The notes below the pieces were generated by a model. That model saw nothing but the letters and a program-made list of their open reading frames with translations, was not told the origin of the DNA and ran no database searches. A DNA stretch of 44,886 bases from Megasphaera massiliensis. GTDB taxonomy: Bacteria; Bacillota; Negativicutes; Veillonellales; Megasphaeraceae. The position numbers were made by a program, and so were the translations under genes. Shown here in pieces: positions 1 through 8,935 of the stretch. How positions within the stretch are numbered: position 1 is the first letter of the stretch; each line of letters starts with the position of its first letter. The stretch spans positions 91,326-136,211 of the forward strand of contig NZ_HF954536.1 in the NCBI RefSeq assembly GCF_000455225.1, in the 5' to 3' direction.

Positions 1-21
1 GTTATGGTATAATTCAGTTAC

Positions 22-1320
<1,299 letters not shown>

Positions 1321-1350
1321 TCATGAATTGCAAAATTAACAAACACGTAT

Positions 1351-1359
1351 ATTATACCA
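1351..1359 (-). promoter_or_regulatory. Extended -10 promoter for purA
   Basis: Read on the minus strand, TGGTATAAT is an extended -10 element (TGn plus TATAAT) about 45 bases before the purA start. No good -35 box is seen, which is acceptable for extended -10 promoters. Confidence 0.5.
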
Positions 1360-1500
1360 TAGGCCTTATAGTTATGCTACTAAAAAGGCAATAGCTTTTA
1401 CCCCTTTTTTACGATGTCAGCTTGAATAAAAAAAATTTTCCCTCGGGATCCCTATAAAATAAAAAGAAACATTTCGATACAGACTTGATAAAACAACTCA

Positions 1501-1529
1501 TTGGCTTATTTCAACAAATATTGTATAAT
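1501..1529 (+). promoter_or_regulatory. SigA-type promoter for the OYE gene
   Basis: TTGGCT, a 17-base spacer and a perfect TATAAT lie about 60 bases before the ATG at 1590. This places the transcription start near 1536, downstream of the longer in-frame start at 1485, so it supports the 1590 start. Confidence 0.7.
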
Positions 1530-1589
1530 ATGGAAATACCAAAGAAAAAACTGAAATTCAATTTTTATTACCAAGGAGAGATTTTTACT

Positions 1590-2693
1590 ATGTTATTTGA
1601 TACCTGTCGCATCGGCCGTATTGAAACGAACTGCCGTATTATCCGTTCTGCTACGTTTGAAGGAATGGGAAGGTACGGTGTGCCGACAGAAAATCTGACC
1701 AAAATGTATGAAAAATTGGCAGACGGCGGTGCCGGTATCATCATTACCGGTATGATGGCTACCAATAAAATGGAACCGCGGCAGCACTGCCAGATTCGCA
1801 TTGACGATGACCAGTGCATCGAACCCCTCGCCAAGGTTACCCAGCACGTCCACGACCACGGCAGTAAAGTCGTCGCTCAGCTCGTCGTCATGGGATCGGC
1901 CATCCTCCTGCCGGAAGTACCCGAAGGGGAAGAACGCTTCATCTTCAGTCCCAGCGGCGTTACCGAAAAGGTCGCCAAGTGGACCCAAGAATCGAAGGCC
2001 TTGACAATCGATCAGATTCATGAACTGATCGAAGCCGTTGCCCGGGCAGCCAAACGAGCCCAAGAAGCCGGCTTCGACGGCGTCCAGTTCCATGGGGCTC
2101 ACGGTTATTTGGCCAGCAAATTCTTGTCCCCCCACTTTAATACCCGTACCGATGAATACGGCGGCAGCTTAGAAAACCGGGCCCGCTTCCTCTTAGAAGC
2201 CATTGCGGCTATGAGAAAATCCGTCGGTCCGGACTACCCCATTTGGGTCAAGCTGAACTGTGCCGACTTCATGAAAGACGGCAGCCTGACCTTTGAAGAA
2301 AGCAAACAGGTCATGACCTGGCTTGCTGAAGAAGGTGTCGACGCCATCGAAGTCAGCGGAGGCAATACATCGTCCCTTCCGCGCAAAGGGCCGATCCGGG
2401 CCATTAAGCGCACGAAAGAACCGATGTATTTTAAAAACTATGCTGCCGAAGCCGCTTCCTTATTAAAAGGTAAAATCGATATCGGCGTCGTCGGCGGCTT
2501 CCGCAGTGCCGAAGAAATGGAACAGGCCCTTAGTGAAACGGATTTGGCCTTTATTTCCATGAGCCGCCCCTTCCTGCGTCAGCCGGATCTTCCCAAACGG
2601 TGGCGCGAAGGCGATACCGAGCCGTCCTTATGCATTTCCTGTTCGCGCTGCTTCGGTGCTGAAAACGTCGACTGCATCTTCAATAAGCGGTAA
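1590..2693 (+). CDS. NADH:flavin oxidoreductase, Old Yellow Enzyme family
   Basis: A 367-residue FMN-dependent TIM-barrel reductase of the kind that reduces activated C=C bonds; the substrate cannot be told from sequence. The barrel includes the HGAHGYLASKFLSPHFN segment and the RTDEYGGSLENRARF segment typical of the family. The C-terminus ends in CISCSRCF followed by another Cys, resembling the iron-sulfur motif of the larger 2,4-dienoyl-CoA reductase and BaiCD type enzymes, but the FAD/NADPH domain that follows it in those proteins is absent. I chose the ATG at 1590 because AAGGAGAG sits just upstream and the promoter lies at 1501-1529. The frame is open further upstream to 1485. The gene appears monocistronic. 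Confidence 0.9.
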   Translation: MLFDTCRIGRIETNCRIIRSATFEGMGRYGVPTENLTKMYEKLADGGAGIIITGMMATNKMEPRQHCQIRIDDDQCIEPLAKVTQHVHDHGSKVVAQLVVMGSAILLPEVPEGEERFIFSPSGVTEKVAKWTQESKALTIDQIHELIEAVARAAKRAQEAGFDGVQFHGAHGYLASKFLSPHFNTRTDEYGGSLENRARFLLEAIAAMRKSVGPDYPIWVKLNCADFMKDGSLTFEESKQVMTWLAEEGVDAIEVSGGNTSSLPRKGPIRAIKRTKEPMYFKNYAAEAASLLKGKIDIGVVGGFRSAEEMEQALSETDLAFISMSRPFLRQPDLPKRWREGDTEPSLCISCSRCFGAENVDCIFNKR

Positions 2694-2782
2694 AAAGAAA
2701 ATCAAGAAGTCTGAGATTCTATACTGAAATAAAGAGATTCGCTACGTGTTGATTTTGTACGCATGGAAGAGGAGGGCTGGTC

Positions 2783-3559
2783 ATGACGCTTATCGCCATT
2801 GCCGTCATACTATTCAGCACGATCCTGCTCATTTTATGTCTGCCTGTCACTTATGAAATCAAAGTCCATATCGGCCCGCCCTTCCACTTGGCCTTCAGTG
2901 CCGGTTGGGGACGACAGCTGATTCGAAAATCCTGGTCCTATACCGTAGGTGAAGAATTTAAGGATGAACTCTATATCCTCGGAAAAAAGGACAGCCTGCC
3001 CTCGGAAAAAGAGTCAACCCCGATGGAAGAATCCCGGGAAAAACCGCCTCCAGCTGAGGAAATCCGAAAAACAGCAGATGAGACGCTTCCGCCTATGGAA
3101 GATATCGAAAAAGAAGTCGAAAAGGCAGTTAAAAAAGAGGTTGAAAAAGAACCTGACAAGGAAGCCGGCAAGGACCCTCCTGAAAAGAAGAAGGACAGCC
3201 TCGGAGAGTGGATTCCCCTCATCGTCAACACCGACTTCTTAGCCGCTCTTTTCACTTGGCTGTCCCGCCTCATCGGTCACGGTCAAATTCGTCACCTGTC
3301 CTTATGCGGAATCCTAGGCCTTCCGGCTCCGCATAAAACCGGTTTCTTAGCCGGCGCACTATACGCCTATTGTCCCGGAAATCTCGAAAACCTTCACTTC
3401 AACTTTTTGGAAGAACAATATGACTGCACCGCCTATGCTTCAGGTCGCCTCTATCCGGCAATGCTCCTCTTGTTCACCTTGATGTTTGCCTTGTCGCGAC
3501 CTGTACGCCATATAATAACTCATTGGTTTGCTGTGAATAAGGAGACGCGCTATGGATAA
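2783..3559 (+). CDS. DUF2953 membrane protein (YtfI-like)
   Basis: A 258-residue protein with one N-terminal membrane segment (about residues 3-22), a short globular part, a highly charged Glu/Lys/Pro-rich stretch (about 75-140), and the DUF2953 region towards the C-terminus with a second hydrophobic segment near residues 225-240. Its function is unknown. In Bacillus the same family (ytfI) sits directly before ytfJ, and here it overlaps the GerW-family gene by 8 bases, so the two are almost certainly co-transcribed and translationally coupled. The ribosome site GAGGAGGG precedes the ATG. The charged linker looks low-complexity and is probably disordered. Confidence 0.75.
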   Translation: MTLIAIAVILFSTILLILCLPVTYEIKVHIGPPFHLAFSAGWGRQLIRKSWSYTVGEEFKDELYILGKKDSLPSEKESTPMEESREKPPPAEEIRKTADETLPPMEDIEKEVEKAVKKEVEKEPDKEAGKDPPEKKKDSLGEWIPLIVNTDFLAALFTWLSRLIGHGQIRHLSLCGILGLPAPHKTGFLAGALYAYCPGNLENLHFNFLEEQYDCTAYASGRLYPAMLLLFTLMFALSRPVRHIITHWFAVNKETRYG

Positions 3560-3962
3560 CTCGAATATCAAAAACAATTTAGAGCAAATTTTTGAAAGTT
3601 TCAGAGAAATGATCAAAGTCGAAACCGTCGTCGGCCAGGCAGTCCACATCGGCGATGCCATCTTGGTTCCTTTCGTCGACGTCACCTTCGGTTTTGGTAC
3701 CGGCGGACTGAACGGTAAGACCGACAACGGCCGCGACAGTATCGGCAGCGGCGGTGGAGCCAGACTCGAACCGGCAGCTATCCTGGTAATCAAAGGCGAC
3801 CGCGTCGAAATGTTCTCCATCAAAAAAGGCGGCTATCAGGCCTCGGCCTTTGAAAAGCTCATCGCCATGGCACCGGAAATCATCGACAAGATGAAGAAGG
3901 ATAAATATATTTATATCCACGACGATGCAGAAGATGAATCCCCTGAAAAAGAGGAAAAATAA
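3552..3962 (+). CDS. ytfJ: GerW family protein (YtfJ-like)
   Basis: A 136-residue member of the GerW/YtfJ family, named for a Bacillus protein associated with spores and germination. The central VGQAVHIGDAILVPFVDV segment followed by a Gly-rich stretch (SIGSGGGARLEPAAILVI) is the family hallmark. The start overlaps the end of the DUF2953 gene and has AAGGAGA upstream. Many relatives occur in Firmicutes that do not sporulate, so the presence of this gene does not by itself show spore formation, and the true biochemical role is not known. No other sporulation gene is visible in the window. Confidence 0.85.
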   Translation: MDNSNIKNNLEQIFESFREMIKVETVVGQAVHIGDAILVPFVDVTFGFGTGGLNGKTDNGRDSIGSGGGARLEPAAILVIKGDRVEMFSIKKGGYQASAFEKLIAMAPEIIDKMKKDKYIYIHDDAEDESPEKEEK

Positions 3963-3983
3963 GCTTAGCTCTTTTGCTCATTA

Positions 3984-4012
3984 TTGTAATTCTTAACTAA
4001 ATTTGTTATAAT
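3984..4012 (+). promoter_or_regulatory. Promoter for skp-like gene
   Basis: TTGTAA, 17-base spacer, TATAAT, with a TGT just before the -10 (extended -10). It lies about 57 bases before the skp-like ATG. Confidence 0.7.
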
Positions 4013-4068
4013 ATAATAGTAATCATATTTAGTATTTGAACCGCACCGCGGTATAGGAGGAATAAATT

Positions 4069-4497
4069 ATGAAATTAAAAAAACAATTGGCATCTCTCGC
4101 CGTTATGGGTATGATGAGTCTTGCAGCTGCATCGTCAGCCTTTGCTGCCGGTGTCGGTTACGTTAATTTCGACGCCCTCGTTCAGGCGCACAAAGACTTC
4201 CCGAAAGTCAGCGCTCAGATGCAGTCGGCTATTAAAGACGCTAACGACAAGTTCTCTAAACAGGCCCCGAAACTGAAGACCGATCAGGAAAGACAGAACC
4301 TCGGCCGTGAATTGGCACAGAACCTCAGCCAGCTTGAAACGAAACTCGTCGTTCCGATTGAAAAAGACGTCGTCTCTAAAGTTGAACAGGTCCGCAAAGA
4401 AAAAGGCCTCGACAGCATCGTCGCTCAGGGAGCTATCATCGCCGGTGCTGAAAATGCTACCGACGAAACGGATGCCGTCAAAGCCTTGTTAAAATAA
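4069..4497 (+). CDS. skp: OmpH/Skp family periplasmic chaperone
   Basis: A 142-residue exported protein. Residues 1-26 form a signal peptide (KLKK, hydrophobic core, SAFA cleavage site). The mature part begins with VGYVNFDALVQAHKDF and is largely predicted helix, with alternating charged and hydrophobic residues over about 45-125, fitting the coiled-coil arms of Skp, which holds unfolded outer-membrane proteins in the periplasm. It is evidence for an outer membrane. The family often sits next to bamA or lpxD, but here it stands alone between its own promoter and terminator. AGGAGG lies 9 bases before the ATG. Confidence 0.88.
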   Translation: MKLKKQLASLAVMGMMSLAAASSAFAAGVGYVNFDALVQAHKDFPKVSAQMQSAIKDANDKFSKQAPKLKTDQERQNLGRELAQNLSQLETKLVVPIEKDVVSKVEQVRKEKGLDSIVAQGAIIAGAENATDETDAVKALLK

Positions 4498-4512
4498 AAT
4501 CATCGATTTTCC

Positions 4513-4544
4513 AAAGACTGTCACCTTCGTGGCAGTCTTTTTTT
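4513..4544 (+). terminator. Intrinsic terminator after skp-like gene
   Basis: A 12-base-pair stem (AAAGACTGTCAC with GTGGCAGTCTTT, one G-U pair), a CTTC loop and a T run. Confidence 0.9.
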
Positions 4545-4628
4545 GTGCCTTCTTCGTGCCTATAGAAGCTATAACAAAGCCCTTTTCCAACCTTTTTGTA
4601 AAAATATATCAAAATCCCACACTCACTC

Positions 4629-4657
4629 TTGACATATACCCCCATTGGGTATATCAT
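4629..4657 (+). promoter_or_regulatory. csoR-copA promoter
   Basis: Perfect -35 TTGACA (4629-4634), 17-base spacer, -10 TATCAT (4652-4657). The spacer is filled by a CsoR-type palindrome, so repressor binding would block RNA polymerase directly. Confidence 0.85.
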
Positions 4658-4679
4658 AACAATGTACCCCAAGGGGGTA
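4634..4679 (+). promoter_or_regulatory. Two CsoR operator palindromes
   Basis: Site 1 (4634-4654) is ATATACCCCC-A-TTGGGTATAT and site 2 (4665-4679) is TACCCC-AAG-GGGGTA. Both have the C-tract/G-tract arms ending in TAC/GTA described for CsoR operators. Site 1 lies between -35 and -10; site 2 falls on the transcription start. Confidence 0.8.
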
Positions 4680-4700
4680 TCTAAGGAGGGAACCAATACT

Positions 4701-5021
4701 ATGGAAGAAAAAGATGTCTGTCCCTGCTGCAATTCTGAAAAACATAAGTACCGCAGCAAAGAGGGCAAAGAGTATAAATCTCTCGTATCGCGGCTGAACC
4801 GTATCGAAGGCCAGGTCCGAGGCGTGAGAAACATGTTGGAAGACGACCGCTACTGTATCGATATCCTGACTCAAGTCAGTGCCATCCAATCGGCATTGAA
4901 TGCCTTTAATAAAGAGCTCTTAGGTCAGCATATCAAGGGATGCGTCGTCGATGATATTCGCGATGGCAAAGACGAAGTCGTCGATGAACTCGTCGGAGCC
5001 TTGCAAAAACTCATGAAATAA
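4701..5021 (+). CDS. csoR: Copper-sensing transcriptional repressor CsoR
   Basis: A 106-residue all-helical repressor of the CsoR/RcnR family that releases DNA when it binds Cu(I). The Cu(I) ligand set Cys52, His77, Cys81 (RYC and QHIKGC) is the C-H-C pattern of true copper sensors, as opposed to the nickel or formaldehyde members. An extra CPCC at residues 7-10 precedes the conserved core. The frame is open upstream to 4629, but that start would lie inside the promoter; AAGGAGGG 10 bases before 4701 fixes the start there. It is followed 13 bases later by copA in one operon and probably regulates both through the two operators upstream. Confidence 0.95.
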   Translation: MEEKDVCPCCNSEKHKYRSKEGKEYKSLVSRLNRIEGQVRGVRNMLEDDRYCIDILTQVSAIQSALNAFNKELLGQHIKGCVVDDIRDGKDEVVDELVGALQKLMK

Positions 5022-5034
5022 AGGAGTGAGCCTA

Positions 5035-7707
5035 GTGAAACACGAAAAATTTACCATTACCGGCATGAGCTGCTCTGCCTGCTCAACGCGTGTTGAAAAA
5101 GCAGTCAATAAGCTGGACGGCATCGATAAAGCCAGCGTCAACCTCTTGACCAACAGCATGCAGGCCGACTACGACGAAAACGTCGTCAGCCAGCAAGATA
5201 TCATCAAAGCCGTCGTCGATGCCGGCTACGGTGCCAGCCCGGCCGATACGGGAAGTTCCGCCTCATCCGGAGCGCCGCAGAAGAGCGCCTCCGATTTAGC
5301 AAAAGAAGAAATGAAGTCCATGAAGCAGCGTCTCATCGGATCCATCATCTTCTTGATCCCGGTCATGTACATTTCGATGTATCATATGTTCAATGAATGG
5401 TTCGGTCTTCCTATTCCGAATTTTATGCACTACATATTTCATGGGCCGCAAAACGCCATTACCTTTGCATTTACCCAGTTCTTATTAATCCTTCCCATCC
5501 TGTACCTGAACCGCAAGTACTATATCAACGGTTTCCGCAACCTCTTTGAAGGGGCGCCGAACATGGACAGCCTGGTAGGTTTAGGCTCGATGGCTGCTGC
5601 CCTCTACGGCGTCTTCGCCATTTTCCGCATGAGCTGGGGCCTCGGCCACGGCGATTTAGCACTGGTCTCTCAATACAGCATGAACCTGTACTTTGAATCG
5701 GCCGGTATGATCGTCACCCTCATCGACATCGGCAAATACCTGGAAGCCCGCGCCAAAGGCAAGACCAGCACGGCCATCGAAAAACTGATGGATCTGGCAC
5801 CGAAACAGGCGACGGTCCTTCGTAACGGAATCGAAACGGTCATTCCCGTCGAAGAATTAGTCGTCGGCGATGAAATCGTCATCCGCCCGGGCGAAAGCAT
5901 CCCCGCTGACGGGATCATTTCGGAAGGCTCGACGAGCGTCGACGAATCGGCCATTACCGGTGAAAGCATCCCTGTCGAAAAACAGGCCGGCGACAAGGTT
6001 ACGTCGGCTACGATCAATAAAACGGGCTTCATCCACATCAAAGCCCAGCGCGTCGGCTCCGACACGACGATCAGCCAAATCATCAAACTCGTCGACGAAG
6101 CCAGTGCCAGCAAGGCTCCTATTGCCAAACTGGCCGACACCATTTCCGGTTACTTCGTACCGGCCGTCATCGCCATCGCTCTAGTAACCGGTATCGTATG
6201 GTATTTCGTCTTAGGCTTCAGCGCTGAATTCGCCTTCTCGACAGCCATTGCCGTCCTGGTTATTTCCTGCCCCTGCGCCCTGGGCCTGGCAACACCGGTG
6301 GCCATCATGGTCGGTACCGGTAAAGGCGCTGAAAACGGGATCCTCATCAAGTCCGGCGAAGCCTTAGAAACGGCCCATGCCATCGATACCGTCGTCATGG
6401 ATAAAACCGGTACCATTACCGAAGGTCGCCCGAAAGTTACGGATATTATCTCCTTTAAGGGCAGTGACGATCAATTAGTCAGCCTCGCTGCCGCCCTCGA
6501 AAAAGGCAGTGAACACCCCTTGGCCGAAGCTATCAATACCTATGCTGCCGATCACAGCCTCACAGGGAAAACCGCCAGTGATTTTAAGGCTCTCTTCGGC
6601 CGCGGTGTCCAAGCCGTCATCGACGGAAAAACCTATTACGCCGGCAACATCCGCCTCATGGATGAAGTCCACATCGATACGACAGCCATTACGGCAACCC
6701 TCAACACCCTGGCCGACGACGGCAAGACGCCGCTCCTCTTTGCCGATGAAAAAGAAGTTATCGGCATCATCGCCGTCGCCGACGTCGAAAAAGAAACGAG
6801 TGCCGAAGCCATTGCCGACTTTGCCAAAATGGGCATCAACGTCGTCATGCTGACCGGGGACAACCAGCGCACGGCTGAAGCCATTCGCCAGCGTCTCAAC
6901 ATTCCTCAGGTCATCGCCGGTGTCCTGCCTCAGGATAAAGAAAAACACATTGCCGCCCTCCAGGCGAAAGGCCATAAAGTCGCCATGATCGGCGACGGCA
7001 TAAACGACGCTCCGGCCCTTGCTAAAGCCGATTTGGGCATGGCCATCGGTGCCGGCACAGACGTCGCCATCGAAAGCGCTGACGCAGTCCTCATGCGCAG
7101 CGACCTTCTCGACGCCGTCAGCGCCATCCGCCTCAGTAAAGCCGTCATCAAGAACATTAAGGAAAACCTGTTCTGGGCGTTCTTCTACAACGTCATCTGC
7201 ATTCCCTTGGCCGCCGGCCTCCTCTATCCGGCCTTCGGCATCCGCCTCAGCCCCATGATTGGCGCCGCAGCCATGAGTCTCTCAAGCTTTACCGTCTGCA
7301 TGAACGCCCTGCGCCTGCGTTTCTTCCAAACGACGCACAGCTCCCGTGTTTCACGTGAAACACGTACCGATAAATCCCAGCCTGCTGTTACCGCCGCTGA
7401 ATCAAAAGCGGTCGAAGCAGCCACAACCTCCGTTTCCGCAGATAAAACTGCTGAAGATACAGGAAAAGTTTCTAACGAACCTAAGAAAGGAAATGATGAA
7501 ACGATGGAAAAAACACTGAAAATCGAAGGCATGATGTGCCAACACTGCCAGAATCACGTACATGAAGCATTGTCCGCTATGGACGGCGTCACCGCTGTTA
7601 CGGTTGACTTGGAAGGTAAAAAAGCCGACGTCACCCTCAGCAAAGATATTCCCATGGAAGATTTTGCTAAGGTCATTGCCGACGCAGGCTATGAATTAGT
7701 AAAATAA
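5035..7707 (+). CDS. copA: Copper-exporting P1B-type ATPase CopA, with C-terminal metallochaperone domain
   Basis: Pumps Cu(I) out of the cytoplasm. About 890 residues, longer than the usual 750-840. Order: N-terminal HMA domain with GMSCSAC (Cys13 and Cys16), eight membrane segments, TGES actuator motif, SCPCALGL transmembrane metal site, DKTGT phosphorylation site, GDGINDAPAL hinge. After the last membrane helix comes an Ala/Thr/Lys-rich linker of about 60 residues, then a second HMA domain with GMMCQHC. That tail looks like a CopZ copper chaperone joined to the pump. Inside the linker DNA lies a perfect parS palindrome (7347-7362). GTG at 5035 is preferred to the GTG at 5026 because AAGGAG occupies 5021-5026. 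It is co-transcribed with csoR. Confidence 0.96.
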   Translation: MKHEKFTITGMSCSACSTRVEKAVNKLDGIDKASVNLLTNSMQADYDENVVSQQDIIKAVVDAGYGASPADTGSSASSGAPQKSASDLAKEEMKSMKQRLIGSIIFLIPVMYISMYHMFNEWFGLPIPNFMHYIFHGPQNAITFAFTQFLLILPILYLNRKYYINGFRNLFEGAPNMDSLVGLGSMAAALYGVFAIFRMSWGLGHGDLALVSQYSMNLYFESAGMIVTLIDIGKYLEARAKGKTSTAIEKLMDLAPKQATVLRNGIETVIPVEELVVGDEIVIRPGESIPADGIISEGSTSVDESAITGESIPVEKQAGDKVTSATINKTGFIHIKAQRVGSDTTISQIIKLVDEASASKAPIAKLADTISGYFVPAVIAIALVTGIVWYFVLGFSAEFAFSTAIAVLVISCPCALGLATPVAIMVGTGKGAENGILIKSGEALETAHAIDTVVMDKTGTITEGRPKVTDIISFKGSDDQLVSLAAALEKGSEHPLAEAINTYAADHSLTGKTASDFKALFGRGVQAVIDGKTYYAGNIRLMDEVHIDTTAITATLNTLADDGKTPLLFADEKEVIGIIAVADVEKETSAEAIADFAKMGINVVMLTGDNQRTAEAIRQRLNIPQVIAGVLPQDKEKHIAALQAKGHKVAMIGDGINDAPALAKADLGMAIGAGTDVAIESADAVLMRSDLLDAVSAIRLSKAVIKNIKENLFWAFFYNVICIPLAAGLLYPAFGIRLSPMIGAAAMSLSSFTVCMNALRLRFFQTTHSSRVSRETRTDKSQPAVTAAESKAVEAATTSVSADKTAEDTGKVSNEPKKGNDETMEKTLKIEGMMCQHCQNHVHEALSAMDGVTAVTVDLEGKKADVTLSKDIPMEDFAKVIADAGYELVK
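7347..7362. promoter_or_regulatory. parS: parS, ParB (Spo0J) binding site
   Basis: TGTTTCACGTGAAACA is identical to the canonical chromosomal parS consensus and extends to a 20-base perfect palindrome (7345-7364, CGTGTTTCACGTGAAACACG). It lies about 26 kb from the dnaA-dnaN origin, within the origin-proximal zone where parS sites cluster. It falls in the low-complexity linker of copA, encoding RVSRETR. Confidence 0.93.
7504..7707 (+). other. Possible internal start giving a free CopZ-like chaperone
   Basis: Within copA, AGAAAGGA precedes an in-frame ATG at 7504 by about 12 bases. The resulting 67-residue product would be exactly a CopZ-type HMA domain with CQHC and nothing else. This may be a relic of a separate copZ gene fused to copA or a working internal initiation site. 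The spacing is a little long, so this is an inference. Confidence 0.4.
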
Positions 7708-7720
7708 TCGAACTATAGGA

Positions 7721-7755
7721 AAGGGCTCATCCGATTTTTCGGATGAGCCCTTTTT
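7721..7755. terminator. Bidirectional terminator between copA and the histidine kinase gene
   Basis: A perfect 14-base-pair stem (AAGGGCTCATCCGA and its complement) with a TTTT loop, flanked by T on the right. It serves copA on the plus strand and can serve the convergent kinase gene. Confidence 0.92.
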
Positions 7756-7780
7756 CTGCTTAACAGACTTAATGTTTGCC

Positions 7781-8935
7781 CTAGATTTTGGCCTTAAGGG
7801 GGAGAATAAAGGTAAAGGTCGTTCCCTTGCCGACCGTACTGTCAGCCCAGATGTTGCCGCCGTGACTGCGGATAAACTGCTGTGCCAATGCGAGGCCAAT
7901 GCCGCTTCCGCCACTTTTTCGATTCCGTGACTGCTCACTGCGATAGAAGTATTGAAAAATATGATTCAAATCTTCCGGAGCAATCCCCTTTCCCGTATCG
8001 GCAACCTGTACCTGAGCATAGGTTTTCCCCTCTACGGCAACCTTCATGGTTGAAACGGTAATCGTACAGCCCTTGTCGATATAGCGGATGGCATTGTTCA
8101 GTAAATTATAAATGACCTGATTGATGCGATCGACGTCGATGACAAGAGACGGCAGATCACGACTTAGGTTTTGTCGAACTGTCAGCGATTTTTCCTCACA
8201 TAAAGGCTGAAGCATACTGACCGCCCGTTCTAACATCGTATTGATATCGGCCGGCTCCTTATGGAGGGTCAATTCATCGATTTCTGCCAAGGACAGGTCC
8301 CGAAGATCCTGAATAAGGCGCCCCATGCGCACCGTCTCATCGGCCATAGACAAGAGTATTTTTTTATCCGTGGGAATAATATCATCGATCATGCCTTCTA
8401 AATTCCCCTGGAGAATGGCCAGAGGAGTCCGCAGTTCATGAGCAATGTTGGCAAACAACTGGCGCCGCATCTTATCGTTCCGTGCCAGTTCTTCCGACAT
8501 CTTATTAAAAGACTCCGTCAAGACACCGACCTCATCGTGGCGTTCCACAGATACCGTTTGACCATAGTTTCCGGTCCTGATGTTTTGGACGGCACCGGTC
8601 AGGGTCGACAAGGGACGCATGATTTCCCGGACGACAAAATAACTGACGATGACACTGACGCCAATCATGCCCAAGCCGACCCACAGCAAGGACTGGTGGA
8701 CAGCAGAAATATAAGTACTCTCTGCCGGCCCGTGCATCGATCCGTGCATACCGCTCATGCCCATTCCCATGCCGTTCTGGGCATTGCCCATCATATGAGA
8801 CATATTGGTCAGGTATTGGGAAAAATGGTTATTCATCTGATTATTGACTAAAATGAGCAAGATAGCAATCGTCAAAAGCAGCAGAATAAAGACTAAGGCT
8901 GTCAGACGAATCACGATGCTGTCAGACCTCTTCAT
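7781..8935 (-). CDS. Sensor histidine kinase with Met/His-rich sensor loop (probable copper sensor)
   Basis: A 384-residue membrane kinase. Two membrane helices (about 8-30 and 84-104) enclose an extracytoplasmic loop of only about 50 residues holding nine Met and five His between residues 34 and 80, including MGMGMSGMHGSMHG. HAMP domain follows (about 104-155), then the H-box IAHELRTP with the phosphoacceptor His166, an N-box NLLNNAIRY, and the ATP-binding DTGKGI and GSGIGLAL boxes. Met-rich clusters bind Cu(I) or Ag(I), and the gene sits beside csoR-copA, so a copper or silver signal is the likely input. It overlaps the response regulator by 14 bases. The loop differs from the larger sensor domain of CusS. 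Confidence 0.92.
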   Translation of the reverse strand: MKRSDSIVIRLTALVFILLLLTIAILLILVNNQMNNHFSQYLTNMSHMMGNAQNGMGMGMSGMHGSMHGPAESTYISAVHQSLLWVGLGMIGVSVIVSYFVVREIMRPLSTLTGAVQNIRTGNYGQTVSVERHDEVGVLTESFNKMSEELARNDKMRRQLFANIAHELRTPLAILQGNLEGMIDDIIPTDKKILLSMADETVRMGRLIQDLRDLSLAEIDELTLHKEPADINTMLERAVSMLQPLCEEKSLTVRQNLSRDLPSLVIDVDRINQVIYNLLNNAIRYIDKGCTITVSTMKVAVEGKTYAQVQVADTGKGIAPEDLNHIFQYFYRSEQSRNRKSGGSGIGLALAQQFIRSHGGNIWADSTVGKGTTFTFILPLKAKI

